From positions 705,001 through 769,000 of the forward strand of contig NZ_LN879430.1 of the NCBI RefSeq assembly GCF_900070325.1: a stretch of DNA of 64,000 nt. The letters run 5' to 3'. Positions 44,656 through 56,895 of this stretch are shown piece by piece; the stretch's first letter is position 1; each line of letters begins with the position of its first letter. The notes beneath the pieces are model-generated. The model worked only from the letters and a program-made list of their open reading frames with translations, made no database searches and had not been told where the DNA came from. A program made the translations under genes and the position numbers. The stretch is from Herbinix luporum. Lineage in GTDB: Bacteria; Bacillota; Clostridia; Lachnospirales; Lachnospiraceae.

Positions 44656-46161
44656 TTACAGTTCATAAAGTTTTTCATATTTATTCTTAAGATAATCTAT
44701 ATAATAATCAGGATTAAATTCTTCACCGGTAACATCTTTTAGGATTTGATTTGTATTTTTTGTAGCTCCATACTTGTGAATATTATCCCTTAAAAATTCC
44801 CTTATGGGTGTAAGATTACCTTCTCTTAGATAATCTTCAAAAGGCATTAAATCAAGTATTTTTGCATAAAGTTGAGAAGCTACCGCAGAGCCTATGGCAT
44901 ATGAGGGAAAATATCCAAATTCCCCAAAGGACCAATGGGTATCTTGTAGGATGCCCTCAGCATCGTTTTGCGGACTTATTCCTAAGTACTCCTCATATTT
45001 CTTATTCCACAGCTGGGGAAGCTTTTCCACATCTGCCTCTCCTGAAAAAATCATTTTTTCAATCTCATAACGAATTATTATATGAAGAGGATAGGATAGC
45101 TCATCAGCTTCTGTACGTATAAGACTGGGCTCTGCTTTATTTATTCCTTTAATAAAATGCTCCAGGCTGATATTTTTTAAATTCTCAGGGTAGGTATCTA
45201 CTAACTTATTATAAATTGGTGCCCAGAAGGCCTCACTTCGTCCGATTATATTCTCATAAAATCTAGATTGGGATTCATGCATTCCCATAGAAGCTCCCGT
45301 ACCAACTAAAGTTTGAGTTAAGGAATCATCAATATTCATCTCATATAGGGCATGACCCCCTTCATGGATAATTGAAAACATGGCACTTTCTAAGTTGTTT
45401 TCAAGGTAATGATTAGTTATGCGCACATCATGGTTATGAAGATTTAAGGTAAATGGATGGGCACTTTCGGCAATAACTCCTTTATTATAATCAAAGCCTA
45501 TATATCCGCTTAAGTATCTGCAAAATTCCTTTTGCTTCTCTATATCATATTTTAAATAATTATAGCTTTTATCAATAGTATCAGCTTTTTTAGATACCTG
45601 CTTTAATAAGGGAACTATTTCTATCTTTATTTTCTCAAAGAAAAGATCTAGATCTTTTATTCCAAAACATTCCTCGTAATCACGTAATAATACCTCGTAG
45701 GAATCCTGGTTTTTTTCTGCACGGTATCCGGCAAATTTCTTTTTATATTCAATGATCTTTTTTAGATATGGTGCATAATACTCATAGTTATTATCTTTTT
45801 TTGCCTTTGCCCAAGCCCGGTTAGATATGGATGTAAGTTCGTTAAATTCCTTATATTCCTGTGGGGGAATACTTTCAAGCTCTTTTAAGGTCTTACTAAG
45901 TTCCTTTATTATGGCCTTTTCTTTTTGGGTAAGTTCCTCTTGTTCCTTTGGCTCCTGAAGCTTTTTAACCAGTTTTTTAACATCATCATTTACAAGACAT
46001 TTCATATATTCGTCTGCCAGGATACCAACAACTTTTGAGGTATAATCAGCAGCCTCAAAGGGAGCTTGGGTTTGATCATCCCATTCAAATAAATTTCTTG
46101 CGGTTTGAAATGCCATAGCTTTATCTAAGTAGGGCTGTAGTTTTTCAAATGTTTTATTCAT
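44656..46161 (-). CDS. M32-family metallocarboxypeptidase
   Basis: A 501-aa zinc (or cobalt) carboxypeptidase of the Taq type, cutting amino acids from peptide C-termini. The metal-binding HEGGHALYE is near residues 264-272, an HEXXH variant found in this family, with a third ligand Glu in GMHESQSRFYENI (about 295). The N-terminal FEWDDQTQAP motif is also typical of M32. I chose ATG 46161 because AAGGTGAG precedes it. It is cytosolic (no signal) and probably used in peptide turnover. Confidence 0.93.
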   Translation of the reverse strand: MNKTFEKLQPYLDKAMAFQTARNLFEWDDQTQAPFEAADYTSKVVGILADEYMKCLVNDDVKKLVKKLQEPKEQEELTQKEKAIIKELSKTLKELESIPPQEYKEFNELTSISNRAWAKAKKDNNYEYYAPYLKKIIEYKKKFAGYRAEKNQDSYEVLLRDYEECFGIKDLDLFFEKIKIEIVPLLKQVSKKADTIDKSYNYLKYDIEKQKEFCRYLSGYIGFDYNKGVIAESAHPFTLNLHNHDVRITNHYLENNLESAMFSIIHEGGHALYEMNIDDSLTQTLVGTGASMGMHESQSRFYENIIGRSEAFWAPIYNKLVDTYPENLKNISLEHFIKGINKAEPSLIRTEADELSYPLHIIIRYEIEKMIFSGEADVEKLPQLWNKKYEEYLGISPQNDAEGILQDTHWSFGEFGYFPSYAIGSAVASQLYAKILDLMPFEDYLREGNLTPIREFLRDNIHKYGATKNTNQILKDVTGEEFNPDYYIDYLKNKYEKLYEL

Positions 46162-47843
<1,682 letters not shown>

Positions 47844-47844
47844 A

Positions 47845-47891
47845 AATAAGAAAAATAGGATGCCTTTATAGGTCATCCTATTTTTCTTATT
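47845..47891. terminator. strong bidirectional terminator
   Basis: An 18-bp perfect stem (AATAAGAAAAATAGGATG and complement) with an 11-base loop; the A and T runs make it work both ways. The ATPase stop codon (47873) lies inside. Confidence 0.9.
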
Positions 47892-50533
47892 TTCTTTTGA
47901 AGCTCTACTACAACTATGGGGGTAATAGACAATAAAAATACAGTTGCCCATTGACGTAAATTTAATGGTACTACTTGAAATACCTTTGCTAAAGGTGTTA
48001 ATGAAACTACAGCTATTTGTAAAAATGCACATATAACAAATGATATGGCCAGACTTCTATTACTAAGGATTCCGATTTCCGATAGGGAGCGGTTGCTTCT
48101 CATATTAAAAGAATGAAACAGCTGAGACAGACTTAATACTGAAAAGGCCATGGTTCTTCCTACCCAAGGTTGGTAATTTAGGGTTTGGTGCATTCCCGGT
48201 GCGTCGTAGTATTTTACTCCTATAACAAAGGCAGTTAGGGCCAAAGAGCCTATAAGGAATCCTTCTATTACAATTTGCAGTGCCAGACCGTCAGCAAACA
48301 TTCCCTTCTTTGGTGATACAGGTTTTCTTAGCATTATATCTTTAGAGGGTGGTTCGACTCCCAAGGAAATAGCAGGCAGTGAATCGGTTACAAGATTTAC
48401 CCAAAGCAGTTGGACAGCTACCAGGGGAGTAGGTAGGCCAAAAAGTATTGCCACAAATATTGTAAGTATTTCTCCTATATTACTGGAAAGAAGAAAATGT
48501 ACGGCTTTTTTAATGTTATCATAAATACCTCTTCCTTCCGAAACAGCGGATACAATGGTTGCAAAATTATCATCGGTAAGTATCATATCCGAGGCGTTCT
48601 TTGCCACATCAGTACCGGCTATACCCATGGCACATCCGATATCAGCAGCCTTTAGGGCCGGTGCATCGTTTACACCGTCTCCGGTCATGGCTACAACTTC
48701 TCCCTTGCTCTGAAAGGCTTTAACAATTCTTACTTTATGCTCAGGGGATACCCTTGCAAATACACTGAAACGGGATATGGTATCATTTAGCCGCTGAGTA
48801 GACATTTTGGATAGTTCCTCACCGGTTATAGCCTCAGTTTGATTTGTCAAAATACCTATATCTTTTGCAATGGCTTTAGCTGTTAGTATATGATCACCGG
48901 TTATCATAACCGGCTTAATTCCTGCCTGACGGCAGATTCTAACAGCCTCTTTTACCTCTTTGCGAGGAGGATCTATCATTCCTATTAGGCCTACAAAGGT
49001 TAAATCTTTCTCAAGACTTGAAGTATCAGATTTATTAAACTGAGGAAGGTTTTTATAGGCAAGGGCGATAACCCTAAGAGCCCGGCCTGTCATAGCTTCA
49101 TTAATAGCATTTAGGCGATTTTTATCCCGGGATGTTATAGGTTGCTGTTTATTATCCTTATATATATGGGTACATCGCTTAATTAAAAAGTCATATGCAC
49201 CCTTGGTAACACTTCGATAGGAGGAAGTATCGGGAGATTTATGTACCGTAGTCATCATCTTCCTTGTTGAATCAAAGGGAATTTCATAAATCCTTTTATA
49301 CATTGAATCTAAATCATTTTTATTGGCTCCAATATTATATGCAGCAAGAACCAAGGCTTTTTCTGTAGGTTCACCGCTTACATCACTGCTGCCTGCCACT
49401 GTTTGTAATATGGCATCGCAACAAAGGGCAGCATGGGATAGGAGAAAGAATCCAAAATCGCTTTTTATTTCTTCTTTACCTGTTGCAGAGGAAATCTCTG
49501 TAACTGTCATAACATTCTGTGTTAGGGTTCCGGTTTTATCGGAACAAATAACTGTGGCACTGCCTAAAGTCTCAACAGCGGGAAGCTTCCTGATAATTGC
49601 GTTTTTCTTAGCCATTCTCTGTACTCCAAGGGAGAGCATAATAGTTACAATGGCCGGAAGACCTTCAGGAATGGCAGCTACAGCAAGGCTTACAGAGGTC
49701 ATAAACATATCAAAAGGGGGAAGATCTTTATATATTCCGATTATAAAAACCAGGCAACATATTATAAGAGCTGCAATCCCCAATGTTTTACCGGTTCTAG
49801 CCAATCTCTTTTGTAAAGGGGTATCGGGAGTATCATCTTCCATTATCATTCTGGCTATATGTCCTACCTGGGTATCCATTCCGATAGCTGTAACTATAGC
49901 TACCCCTCTTCCGTATAGAATGGTGCTTGTAGCCATAACCATATTATGTCTGTCTGCCAAGTTAGTATCAGGAAGTAATATTTCATAGGCATTTTTTTCA
50001 ACGGGATGGGATTCTCCTGTTAAGGAGGCCTCTTCAACCTTAAGATTTACCGTATGTATAAGCCGGCAATCTGCAGGTACAAAACTTCCGGTCTCCAAGA
50101 TAACAATATCTCCCGGAACCAGTTCAGAGGAAGGAATTACCGTAACTTTATTTTCTCTTAATACATGGGCTGTAGGGGCAGACATTTTTTTTAGGGCCTC
50201 TAAAGCTTTTTCTGCTTTTGTCTCCTGCAACACCCCAAGAAATGCATTAAGTATAATAATCAAGAGAATTATTACCGGATCAACAAAGTTAAGTTTACCT
50301 TCCATGTAGGATACAACTAAAGATAATACGGCTGCACATATTAAGACTATAATCATAAAGTCCGCAAATTGAGCAAGAAATTTTTGCAAAAGATTTTTGC
50401 CCTTTTTTGCATCTATAACATTTTTCCCATATAGCTTTTGCCTTTCTTGAACTTCCTTCATGGAAAGACCATGCTTTATATCAGTTTTTAATTCCCTTAC
50501 GGTGTCTTCAATGGATATACTATGCCAGTGCAT
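47873..50533 (-). CDS. calcium-transporting P-type ATPase (PMCA/SERCA type)
   Basis: An 886-aa cation pump of type IIA/B. The order is N-terminal cation-ATPase domain ([29 protein letters not shown]), two helices, actuator loop ([14 protein letters not shown]), and phosphorylation site [11 protein letters not shown] (Asp about 330). The nucleotide domain and hinge [22 protein letters not shown] (about 625) follow, then six C-terminal helices. [12 protein letters not shown] in helix 4 is the calcium-binding signature. Likely role is Ca2+ export. AAGGAG precedes the ATG. It is monocistronic and convergent with eno. Confidence 0.95.
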   Translation of the reverse strand: MHWHSISIEDTVRELKTDIKHGLSMKEVQERQKLYGKNVIDAKKGKNLLQKFLAQFADFMIIVLICAAVLSLVVSYMEGKLNFVDPVIILLIIILNAFLGVLQETKAEKALEALKKMSAPTAHVLRENKVTVIPSSELVPGDIVILETGSFVPADCRLIHTVNLKVEEASLTGESHPVEKNAYEILLPDTNLADRHNMVMATSTILYGRGVAIVTAIGMDTQVGHIARMIMEDDTPDTPLQKRLARTGKTLGIAALIICCLVFIIGIYKDLPPFDMFMTSVSLAVAAIPEGLPAIVTIMLSLGVQRMAKKNAIIRKLPAVETLGSATVICSDKTGTLTQNVMTVTEISSATGKEEIKSDFGFFLLSHAALCCDAILQTVAGSSDVSGEPTEKALVLAAYNIGANKNDLDSMYKRIYEIPFDSTRKMMTTVHKSPDTSSYRSVTKGAYDFLIKRCTHIYKDNKQQPITSRDKNRLNAINEAMTGRALRVIALAYKNLPQFNKSDTSSLEKDLTFVGLIGMIDPPRKEVKEAVRICRQAGIKPVMITGDHILTAKAIAKDIGILTNQTEAITGEELSKMSTQRLNDTISRFSVFARVSPEHKVRIVKAFQSKGEVVAMTGDGVNDAPALKAADIGCAMGIAGTDVAKNASDMILTDDNFATIVSAVSEGRGIYDNIKKAVHFLLSSNIGEILTIFVAILFGLPTPLVAVQLLWVNLVTDSLPAISLGVEPPSKDIMLRKPVSPKKGMFADGLALQIVIEGFLIGSLALTAFVIGVKYYDAPGMHQTLNYQPWVGRTMAFSVLSLSQLFHSFNMRSNRSLSEIGILSNRSLAISFVICAFLQIAVVSLTPLAKVFQVVPLNLRQWATVFLLSITPIVVVELQKKIRKIG

Positions 50534-50729
50534 ATTTCACTCCTTATATGGTCAATCTTCTTTAAATTATATGAGGCTAAGGGGGGATTATGTAAGATTT
50601 ATTATCGTCATAAGACATCTTTCTTATGAAATAAGACATTTACTTTAATTAATATTTCAGTATAATATACTTCGAGTAATTTAAATAAATATTTATTTTA
50701 GTAAATATTATCTAAGTGTATAGAGGTGT

Positions 50730-52094
50730 ATGATGACTAAAACAATAACAAGAGATATGACTATAGGTAACCCAACAAAACTAATATTAAACTTCACACT
50801 ACCAATGTTAATTGGAAATATATTTCAACAGTTCTATAATATGGTTGACTCCATAGTTGTTGGGAAATTTGTGAATAAGGATGCCTTATCAGCAGTGGGA
50901 GCCACAGGGTCAATAACCTATCTGATTTTTAGTTTGGTATTTGGTATGTCGGCAGGTATTTCCATTGTAATATCACAGTATTACGGAGCTGGAGATTATG
51001 AAAAGGTAAGAAAGAGTTTTGCCACTGCCACATATGTTCTTTTTTTAGTTTCCCTTATTATGGGCACGGTTGGGTTTTTTACAAGTCGGCCACTACTTAA
51101 GCTTTTGGGTACTCACCAAGATATTATAGATCAATCCCATACCTATATGAAAATCTTATATATTGGGATTCTTGGTACAGCCTGTTATAATGGTATATCT
51201 GCGGTCCTTCGTGCTTTAGGTGACGCTATAACCCCTTTGGTTTTTTTAATTATTGCCAGTATATTAAATGTGGTATTAGATTTGATATTTGTTATTGTAT
51301 TTAATATGGGTGTTGCCGGTGTTGCTATTGCTACAATAATTTCTCAGTTTTTATCAGGTATAGGATGTATAATATATGCCTTTAAGAAGGTAAAGATTCT
51401 ACGTATTCCCCTTAAGGAATTTAAGCCTGATAGGGAAATATTTATAAAATGTATTCGTTTAGGAGTACCGGTAGCCTTACAAAACTCACTTATAGCCGTA
51501 TCTATGATGACATTACAATCGGTTGTTAACAGCTTTCAAGATACTATTAAAATAGCAGCTTTTACAGCGGTAAACCGTATAGAACAACTGGTTATGCAGC
51601 CATCTATGTCCTTGGGGGCGGCAGTTGCTTCATTTACAGGTCAAAATATTGGTGCAGATAAGATTGATCGTGTGAAAAAAGGAGCAAAATCAGCCACTAA
51701 AATAATATTAATATTTAGTCTACTAATGCTTCCGGTTATGTATTTTGGCGGACAATATATAATGAGATTATTTACTAAAAAAGAAGATTTTGAAGTGGTA
51801 ATGTATGGGGTAGAGGGAATAAGAATTACATGCTTTTTCTATAGCTTTTTAGGACTTATATTTATTACAAGGAACTTTTTAAGCGGTGCCGGTGATATAA
51901 GAATTCCCATGATTATGGGATTTATTGAGGTAATTGTTAGGGTATCTTTATCAAAATACTTGTCCGGCATTATAGGATTTAATGGGGTTTTTCTGGCCAC
52001 CGGATTGACTTGGTTTGCTACGGGTATATTCGGCAGTATAAGGGTTGTTTCTGGAAAGTGGAAGGATAAGTCCATAGTTTCAAAAAGGGCATAA
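50730..52094 (+). CDS. MATE-family multidrug/cation efflux transporter
   Basis: A 454-aa protein with 12 predicted membrane helices in two similar halves of about 220 aa. The N-terminal DMTIGNPTKLILNFTLPMLIGNIFQQFYNMVDSIVVGKFVNKDALSAVGA is highly typical of the clostridial MATE group, and the repeat occurs in the second half (SLGAAVASFTGQNIGADK). It exports drugs or metabolites by Na+ or H+ exchange. It starts at ATG 50730 (MMTKTITRDM) with a weak ribosome site (GAGGTG). It runs into the convergent DedA gene with only one base between stop codons. Confidence 0.93.
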   Translation: MMTKTITRDMTIGNPTKLILNFTLPMLIGNIFQQFYNMVDSIVVGKFVNKDALSAVGATGSITYLIFSLVFGMSAGISIVISQYYGAGDYEKVRKSFATATYVLFLVSLIMGTVGFFTSRPLLKLLGTHQDIIDQSHTYMKILYIGILGTACYNGISAVLRALGDAITPLVFLIIASILNVVLDLIFVIVFNMGVAGVAIATIISQFLSGIGCIIYAFKKVKILRIPLKEFKPDREIFIKCIRLGVPVALQNSLIAVSMMTLQSVVNSFQDTIKIAAFTAVNRIEQLVMQPSMSLGAAVASFTGQNIGADKIDRVKKGAKSATKIILIFSLLMLPVMYFGGQYIMRLFTKKEDFEVVMYGVEGIRITCFFYSFLGLIFITRNFLSGAGDIRIPMIMGFIEVIVRVSLSKYLSGIIGFNGVFLATGLTWFATGIFGSIRVVSGKWKDKSIVSKRA

Positions 52095-52095
52095 T

Positions 52096-52713
52096 TTAGT
52101 TGTCATAATCAATTAGAGATTTTTTCTTCTTTTTCTTATATAGATTGCTAATTAATAGATATATGGCAGATACCAAAAATATAGGTATTAGGTAATGTTT
52201 GTAGCGCTGATAATAAATGGCAACCCTATTATAATTTTCTCTTAAGGAATAACCAATACCAATTAAAAGGGTATTCCATATGGAAATTCCTAAAAGAGAA
52301 GCGGGAAAATAGGTAGAGGGACTTAGTCTTACTGCTCCGGCAATAAGTGCAATATAGGTACGGACCAAGGGAATAACACGGCCTATACAAACAGCCCAAG
52401 AGCCGTTTTTACTAAAACTATCATAGGAAGCCTCAATGGATTTTGCTGATTTTGGAAATTTTCTTTTTATAGTATTAATAATAGCTGCTCCTCCAAACCA
52501 GCCTACAGCATAGCATATACCGGTTCCTATAAGGCCTGCCATGATACTTAATGGTAGAATTATAAGAAAATGAGTATTATTAATAGAGGCCACCGCACCT
52601 GAAAGGGGAAGGACTATTTCACTGGATACGGGAAAGCAGGCATATTCCAGCATAATTATGATAAACATAGCCACTAATCCATATTCATTAATTAATTCAG
52701 AAATAGTATTCAT
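52096..52713 (-). CDS. DedA-family membrane protein
   Basis: A 205-aa integral membrane protein of the DedA/SNARE-associated (VTT) family with about five hydrophobic segments. Typical motifs are ENACFPVSSEIVLP-like EYACFPVSSEIVLPLSGAVAS (about 21-41), GTGICYAVGWFGG, and IGRVIPLVRTYIALIAGAVRLSPSTYF (about 113-139) with the conserved G-R-(F/V)-(I/V)-P motif. The family is linked to lipid-carrier flipping and membrane-potential balance. I chose ATG 52713 because GGAGG lies 6 bases before it; a frame to 52797 is longer without support. Confidence 0.9.
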   Translation of the reverse strand: MNTISELINEYGLVAMFIIIMLEYACFPVSSEIVLPLSGAVASINNTHFLIILPLSIMAGLIGTGICYAVGWFGGAAIINTIKRKFPKSAKSIEASYDSFSKNGSWAVCIGRVIPLVRTYIALIAGAVRLSPSTYFPASLLGISIWNTLLIGIGYSLRENYNRVAIYYQRYKHYLIPIFLVSAIYLLISNLYKKKKKKSLIDYDN

Positions 52714-52859
52714 AAAACCTCCTATGGATAACTTATCAGTTATAAAACAATATATTATCAATCCTTTAAAGTATGATAAAATTCCCATGGTAAACACTTG
52801 ACAAAAATAAAAGTAATGTATATATTTATTTAATATATACTTATTTAGATTAAGCTTAA

Positions 52860-53131
52860 CAATATAATTAATAAAAGCATATTTAAAAAGCTGTGAAAAG
52901 GAGTATTAAGAGAATATGTGCTTATAGAGAGCTGCCGGTAGGTGGAAGGCAGTAGCAACAGTCTCCCAACTCGCCTTGGAGCTTCCCAGTTGAATATGTA
53001 GTAGGCTGGGACGGTTTTTCCCGTTATAGAAAATGAGTGCATAATAAGCATGTGATTTATGCTTATTATGAAATAGAGTGGTACCACGGAATTTAACCTT
53101 TCGTCTCTTGTCAGATGAAAGGTTTTTTGTA
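52860..53131 (+). promoter_or_regulatory. T-box riboswitch (leucine) upstream of leuS
   Basis: A full T-box leader. Stem I has the distal loop GGTAGGTGGAAGGCAG and the specifier CTC (Leu codon) at 52970-52972 in the usual AACTCGCCTTGGAG context. The conserved T-box TGGTACCACGG is at 53079-53089. The terminator AACCTTTCGTCT / AGATGAAAGGTT plus T run is at 53095-53130. Uncharged leucine tRNA would pair with CTC and the T-box to stop termination. Confidence 0.95.
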
Positions 53132-53159
53132 TTTGATATCTTATAAGGAGGAGAATAAT

Positions 53160-55568
53160 ATGTCAGCACCTTATAATCATAAGGTAATCGAGAAGAAATG
53201 GAGAAAATATTGGGAAGAGAACCCGGTCAATGTAAATGACGGTAAGAAGCCCAAATACTACTGTTTAGATATGTTCCCATACCCATCAGGAAGCGGGCTT
53301 CATGTTGGACATTGGAGAGGATATGTAATAAGTGATGTGTGGAGCAGGTATAAGATGCTCAAGGGTTATTATATTATTCATCCCATGGGCTGGGATGCCT
53401 TTGGACTTCCTGCAGAGAACTATGCTCTTAAGATGGGAGTTCATCCTAGTGTTTCCACTGCAGAAAATATTGCAAACTTTAAAAAACAAGTTAAGGATAT
53501 AGCTGCTATTTATGACTGGGATATGGAGATCAATACCACAGATCCTGAATTTTACAAATGGACTCAATGGATCTTTGTAAAGATGTTCAAGGCAGGGCTT
53601 GCCTACCAAAAGGAAATGCCTATTAACTGGTGTCCTTCATGTAAAACCGGTTTAGCCAATGAAGAAGTAGTAAACGGAGAATGTGAACGTTGCAATTCTC
53701 CTGTTACAAAAAAGAACTTAAAGCAGTGGATGTTAAAAATAACAGCATATGCAGATCGTCTGCTTAATGATTTGGATAAACTGGATTGGCCTGAAAAGGT
53801 TAAAAAGATGCAGTCCGAATGGATTGGTAAAAGCTATGGTGCAGAGATAGACTTTGCAGTTGACGGAAGTGATAAGACCATACGGGTTTATACCACAAGA
53901 CCTGATACCTTATATGGTGCAACCTTTATGGTACTTGCCCCCGAACATGCCATGGCAAAAGAACTGGCTACAGCAGAGAATAAGGAATTGGTAGAGGAAT
54001 ATATCTATAAGGCCTCTATGAAATCATCTGTGGATCGTCTTCAGGATAAAGAAAAGACGGGAGTATTTACAGGAAGTTATGCAATTAATCCTCTTAATAA
54101 TAAAAAAATACCTATTTGGTTGTCCGATTATGTTCTGGCTGATTATGGTACAGGGGCTATTATGTGTGTTCCTGCCCATGATGAAAGGGACTTTGAGTTT
54201 GCCAAAAAATTTGATATTCCTATTGTGCAGGTAATATCCAAAGACGGCAAAGAAGATGCGGAGCTAAAAGAGGCTTATACACAGCCGGGAATTATGATTA
54301 ATTCTGACCGGTGGAATGGTATGGATTCTGAAAAGGCAAAAAAAGAGGTACCCGATTTATTAGAAAAGCAGGGAATAGGTAAAAAGACAGTTAACTATAA
54401 GCTTAGGGATTGGGTATTTTCAAGACAGAGATATTGGGGAGAGCCAATTCCCATTGTTCATTGTAAGGATTGCGGAGCGGTGCCGGTTCCTGAGGAAGAA
54501 CTGCCATTATTATTGCCGGATATAGAAAAATATGAACCTACCGGTACCGGGGAATCTCCTCTGGCCAATATCCAGGACTGGGTTAACACCACATGTCCGG
54601 CCTGTGGCAAAGCTGCTAAGAGGGAGACCAATACCATGCCTCAGTGGGCAGGTTCATCTTGGTATTTCCTTCGTTATGTTGATAATAAAAATGATAAAGA
54701 ACTGGTGGGAAAAGACAAGGCTGAAAAATATCTGCCGGTAGATATGTATGTAGGTGGTGTGGAACATGCTGTACTCCACTTATTATATGCCAGATTCTAT
54801 ACAAAATTCTTGAATGATATAGGTGTAATAGATTTTGACGAACCCTTTACCAGACTCTTTAATCAGGGTATGATTGGTAAGGACGGAGCCAAGATGAGTA
54901 AGTCTAAGGGCAATGTAATATCACCGGATGGACTTATTGAAGAATATGGCTGTGACTCCTTAAGACTTTATGAATTATTTGTAGGTCCTCCCGAACTAGA
55001 TTCCGAATGGGATGATAGGGGAATTGAGGGAGTATACCGTTTTATAAACCGTTTCTATAATTTGGTTGTGGCTAATAAGGACAAAACCCTTGAAGCAACT
55101 GAGGAAATGATAAAAATCAGGAACCGTTTTGTATATGATATAACCACAAGAATAGAAAATTTCAACTTAAATACGGTTATAAGCGGATTTATGGAATACA
55201 ATAATAAGATGATAGACTTGGCTAAAAAAGCCGGTGGAATAGACCGTGATACCCTACAAACAGCCATTATTCTGCTTGCACCTTTTGCACCCCATGTAAG
55301 TGAAGAATTATGGTCTCAGCTGGGTAATACAGGTTCAGTATTTGATAATACTTGGCCTGAATATGATGAAGATAAGATGAAGGATAGCGAAATCGAGATA
55401 GCAGTCCAAATCAATGGAAAAACAAAAGGTACCCTTATGATTCCAGCAGAAGCTTCTAAGGATCAAGTACTTTCCATCGTTAAAGAAACCATGGCAGATA
55501 AGATTACCGGTACTATAATAAAAGAAATTTATGTTCCGGGAAAAATAGTTAACATTGTAGTAAAATAA
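53160..55568 (+). CDS. leuS: leucyl-tRNA synthetase
   Basis: An 802-aa class I synthetase that charges leucine to tRNA. The start is ATG 53160 behind AAGGAGGAG; the frame upstream runs into the terminator. HIGH motif is HVGHWRGYVISD (about 45), KMSKS is KMSKSKGNVISPDG (about 578). The editing domain (CP1) has GTGAIMCVPAHDERDFEFA, and zinc-type CXXC pairs are in CPSCKTGLANEEVVNGECERC and CPACGKAAK. The length is right for bacterial LeuRS. Expression is controlled by the T-box leader. Confidence 0.98.
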   Translation: MSAPYNHKVIEKKWRKYWEENPVNVNDGKKPKYYCLDMFPYPSGSGLHVGHWRGYVISDVWSRYKMLKGYYIIHPMGWDAFGLPAENYALKMGVHPSVSTAENIANFKKQVKDIAAIYDWDMEINTTDPEFYKWTQWIFVKMFKAGLAYQKEMPINWCPSCKTGLANEEVVNGECERCNSPVTKKNLKQWMLKITAYADRLLNDLDKLDWPEKVKKMQSEWIGKSYGAEIDFAVDGSDKTIRVYTTRPDTLYGATFMVLAPEHAMAKELATAENKELVEEYIYKASMKSSVDRLQDKEKTGVFTGSYAINPLNNKKIPIWLSDYVLADYGTGAIMCVPAHDERDFEFAKKFDIPIVQVISKDGKEDAELKEAYTQPGIMINSDRWNGMDSEKAKKEVPDLLEKQGIGKKTVNYKLRDWVFSRQRYWGEPIPIVHCKDCGAVPVPEEELPLLLPDIEKYEPTGTGESPLANIQDWVNTTCPACGKAAKRETNTMPQWAGSSWYFLRYVDNKNDKELVGKDKAEKYLPVDMYVGGVEHAVLHLLYARFYTKFLNDIGVIDFDEPFTRLFNQGMIGKDGAKMSKSKGNVISPDGLIEEYGCDSLRLYELFVGPPELDSEWDDRGIEGVYRFINRFYNLVVANKDKTLEATEEMIKIRNRFVYDITTRIENFNLNTVISGFMEYNNKMIDLAKKAGGIDRDTLQTAIILLAPFAPHVSEELWSQLGNTGSVFDNTWPEYDEDKMKDSEIEIAVQINGKTKGTLMIPAEASKDQVLSIVKETMADKITGTIIKEIYVPGKIVNIVVK

Positions 55569-55579
55569 TAATAAAGCTG

Positions 55580-55622
55580 TTGCTTTAAGGAATGTATAAT
55601 CTTGAAGCAACAGCTTCGTTAC
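55580..55622 (+). terminator. Rho-independent terminator of leuS
   Basis: AAGCTGTTGCTT and AAGCAACAGCTT (12 bp) pair around a 17-base loop about 15 bases after the leuS stop; the tail (CGTTACTTT) is only partly T-rich. Confidence 0.7.
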
Positions 55623-55957
55623 TTTAGAATCCTATAGGTATTAAACTACTAAAACAGACACTATTTTTCAATAATATTTAAACACAAGATGAAAAATATT
55701 TACAATATTTTATAAGTATAGTAAAATAAAACCTATAATAATAAATTATCAATAAAATTTATTTTAATGGATAAAATGGAACAAAGAAAGCAAGGCTCAA
55801 AATTTTAATAAAAACACCTTTGATAAATATCTTGAATATGTTAAAATATAAACGTATAAGTAGATTAACTTATATTTTTCATATAATAATTATTATATAT
55901 ATATAGATTAGACATACTAAGCAAGCAGCATAAAAGTAAAGGGGATATGATGAAAAC
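55623..55957. other. intergenic region, no gene seen
   Basis: Very AT-rich, with runs such as ATTATTATATATATATAG near 55890. No ORF or RNA gene was recognised. It must contain the promoter of the phosphatidyltransferase gene. Confidence 0.4.
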
Positions 55958-56572
55958 ATGAAAATTCTTACCAGATTTACTAAAAAGGACTTATGGAGCA
56001 TCCCGAATATTTTATGTTATATTCGTTTCCTATTAATTCCGGTATTTGTGATGCAGTATATTAGGGCTCAGCAACCAAGAGAATATTTTCAAGCAGCAGC
56101 AGTTGTTTTAGCCTCAGGACTTACAGACTTTTTGGATGGATTTATTGCAAGAACCTTTAATATGGTAACTGAGTTTGGCAAACTAATCGATCCTTTGGCT
56201 GATAAAGCGACCCAGGCAGCCTTAATATTTGTATTAGTAGTTAAAATAAAATGGATGTTTTTGCTCCTAATTCTTTTTGTAGCAATGCAGTTATTTATGT
56301 TGATAGCCGGTTTGGCTATGCTAAAAAAAGATAGGAGGTTAGATGGTTCAAAATGGTTTGGTAAGGTATCTACAACGGTATTTTACGCAGTAATGTTGGT
56401 GTTGGTGGCACTGCCCAATTTAGATCAAACCATAGTGAATATTCTAATGATAATTTGTGGAGCATTTTTAGCCTTATCATTTGCACTTTATGCTAGGGAA
56501 TATTTTAGAATGTACCGAGAGGTAAAACGTGAAGAAAGTAATAATGTTGGAATGGTTAATACTCACTCTTAA
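55958..56572 (+). CDS. CDP-alcohol phosphatidyltransferase (PgsA-like)
   Basis: A 204-aa membrane enzyme that joins a CDP-diacylglycerol to an alcohol such as glycerol-3-phosphate, in phospholipid synthesis. The family motif DG-X2-AR-X8-G-X3-D-X3-D is seen as DFLDGFIARTFNMVTEFGKLIDPLADKAT (about 59-87). Four to five hydrophobic segments follow. Phosphatidylglycerophosphate synthase is most likely, but cardiolipin synthase of this superfamily is possible. It is a single gene with a terminator after it. Confidence 0.85.
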   Translation: MKILTRFTKKDLWSIPNILCYIRFLLIPVFVMQYIRAQQPREYFQAAAVVLASGLTDFLDGFIARTFNMVTEFGKLIDPLADKATQAALIFVLVVKIKWMFLLLILFVAMQLFMLIAGLAMLKKDRRLDGSKWFGKVSTTVFYAVMLVLVALPNLDQTIVNILMIICGAFLALSFALYAREYFRMYREVKREESNNVGMVNTHS

Positions 56573-56577
56573 TAAAA

Positions 56578-56619
56578 GAAGCTGTTGCAAAAATAAAAAT
56601 TTTGCAGCAGCTTTTTTAA
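56578..56619 (+). terminator. Rho-independent terminator
   Basis: AAGCTGTTGCAAAA and TTTTGCAGCAGCTT (one mismatch) form a long stem with six T after it. It resembles the leuS terminator stem (AAGCTGTTGC core). Confidence 0.85.
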
Positions 56620-56621
56620 TT

Positions 56622-56891
56622 TTACTTTAACATAAGTTTTCTTAACATATTAAATTGTGCTTTTTCTTTTGGAGATAAGTTTTTTGTCAGTATATCAATC
56701 ATAATTTCACTTTCATCTTTAGTAAAGGTTAGATTTTGCTCCTGAAGTTTTTTATTGGTACTAATAATAAGGGGAAGTAATTCATCTATTGATTTTCCTT
56801 CAGCCTTCTTAATTAATTCCATAAGAACAACTAATTTACGAGGATCTACATTTTTTAATTTGGGATTACCATTATTTAAGTTATCAGTCAT
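56622..56891 (-). CDS. hypothetical protein (89 aa), partner of the 244-aa gene
   Basis: An 89-aa soluble, helical, lysine-rich protein (MTDNLNNGNPKLKNVDPRKLVVLMELIKKAEGKSIDELLPLI...). Its ATG at 56891 lies 4 bases after the stop of the 244-aa gene, with AAAGTGAG as ribosome site, so the pair is coupled; a longer frame to 56969 overlaps that gene and is unlikely. No known family. The pairing suggests joint action, possibly as two parts of an unrecognised complex. Confidence 0.65.
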   Translation of the reverse strand: MTDNLNNGNPKLKNVDPRKLVVLMELIKKAEGKSIDELLPLIISTNKKLQEQNLTFTKDESEIMIDILTKNLSPKEKAQFNMLRKLMLK

Positions 56892-56895
56892 AATA

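Noticed and set aside
55055..55610. Antisense frames over leuS and its terminator
   Set aside because: They follow codon-position shadows of leuS and have no translation signals.
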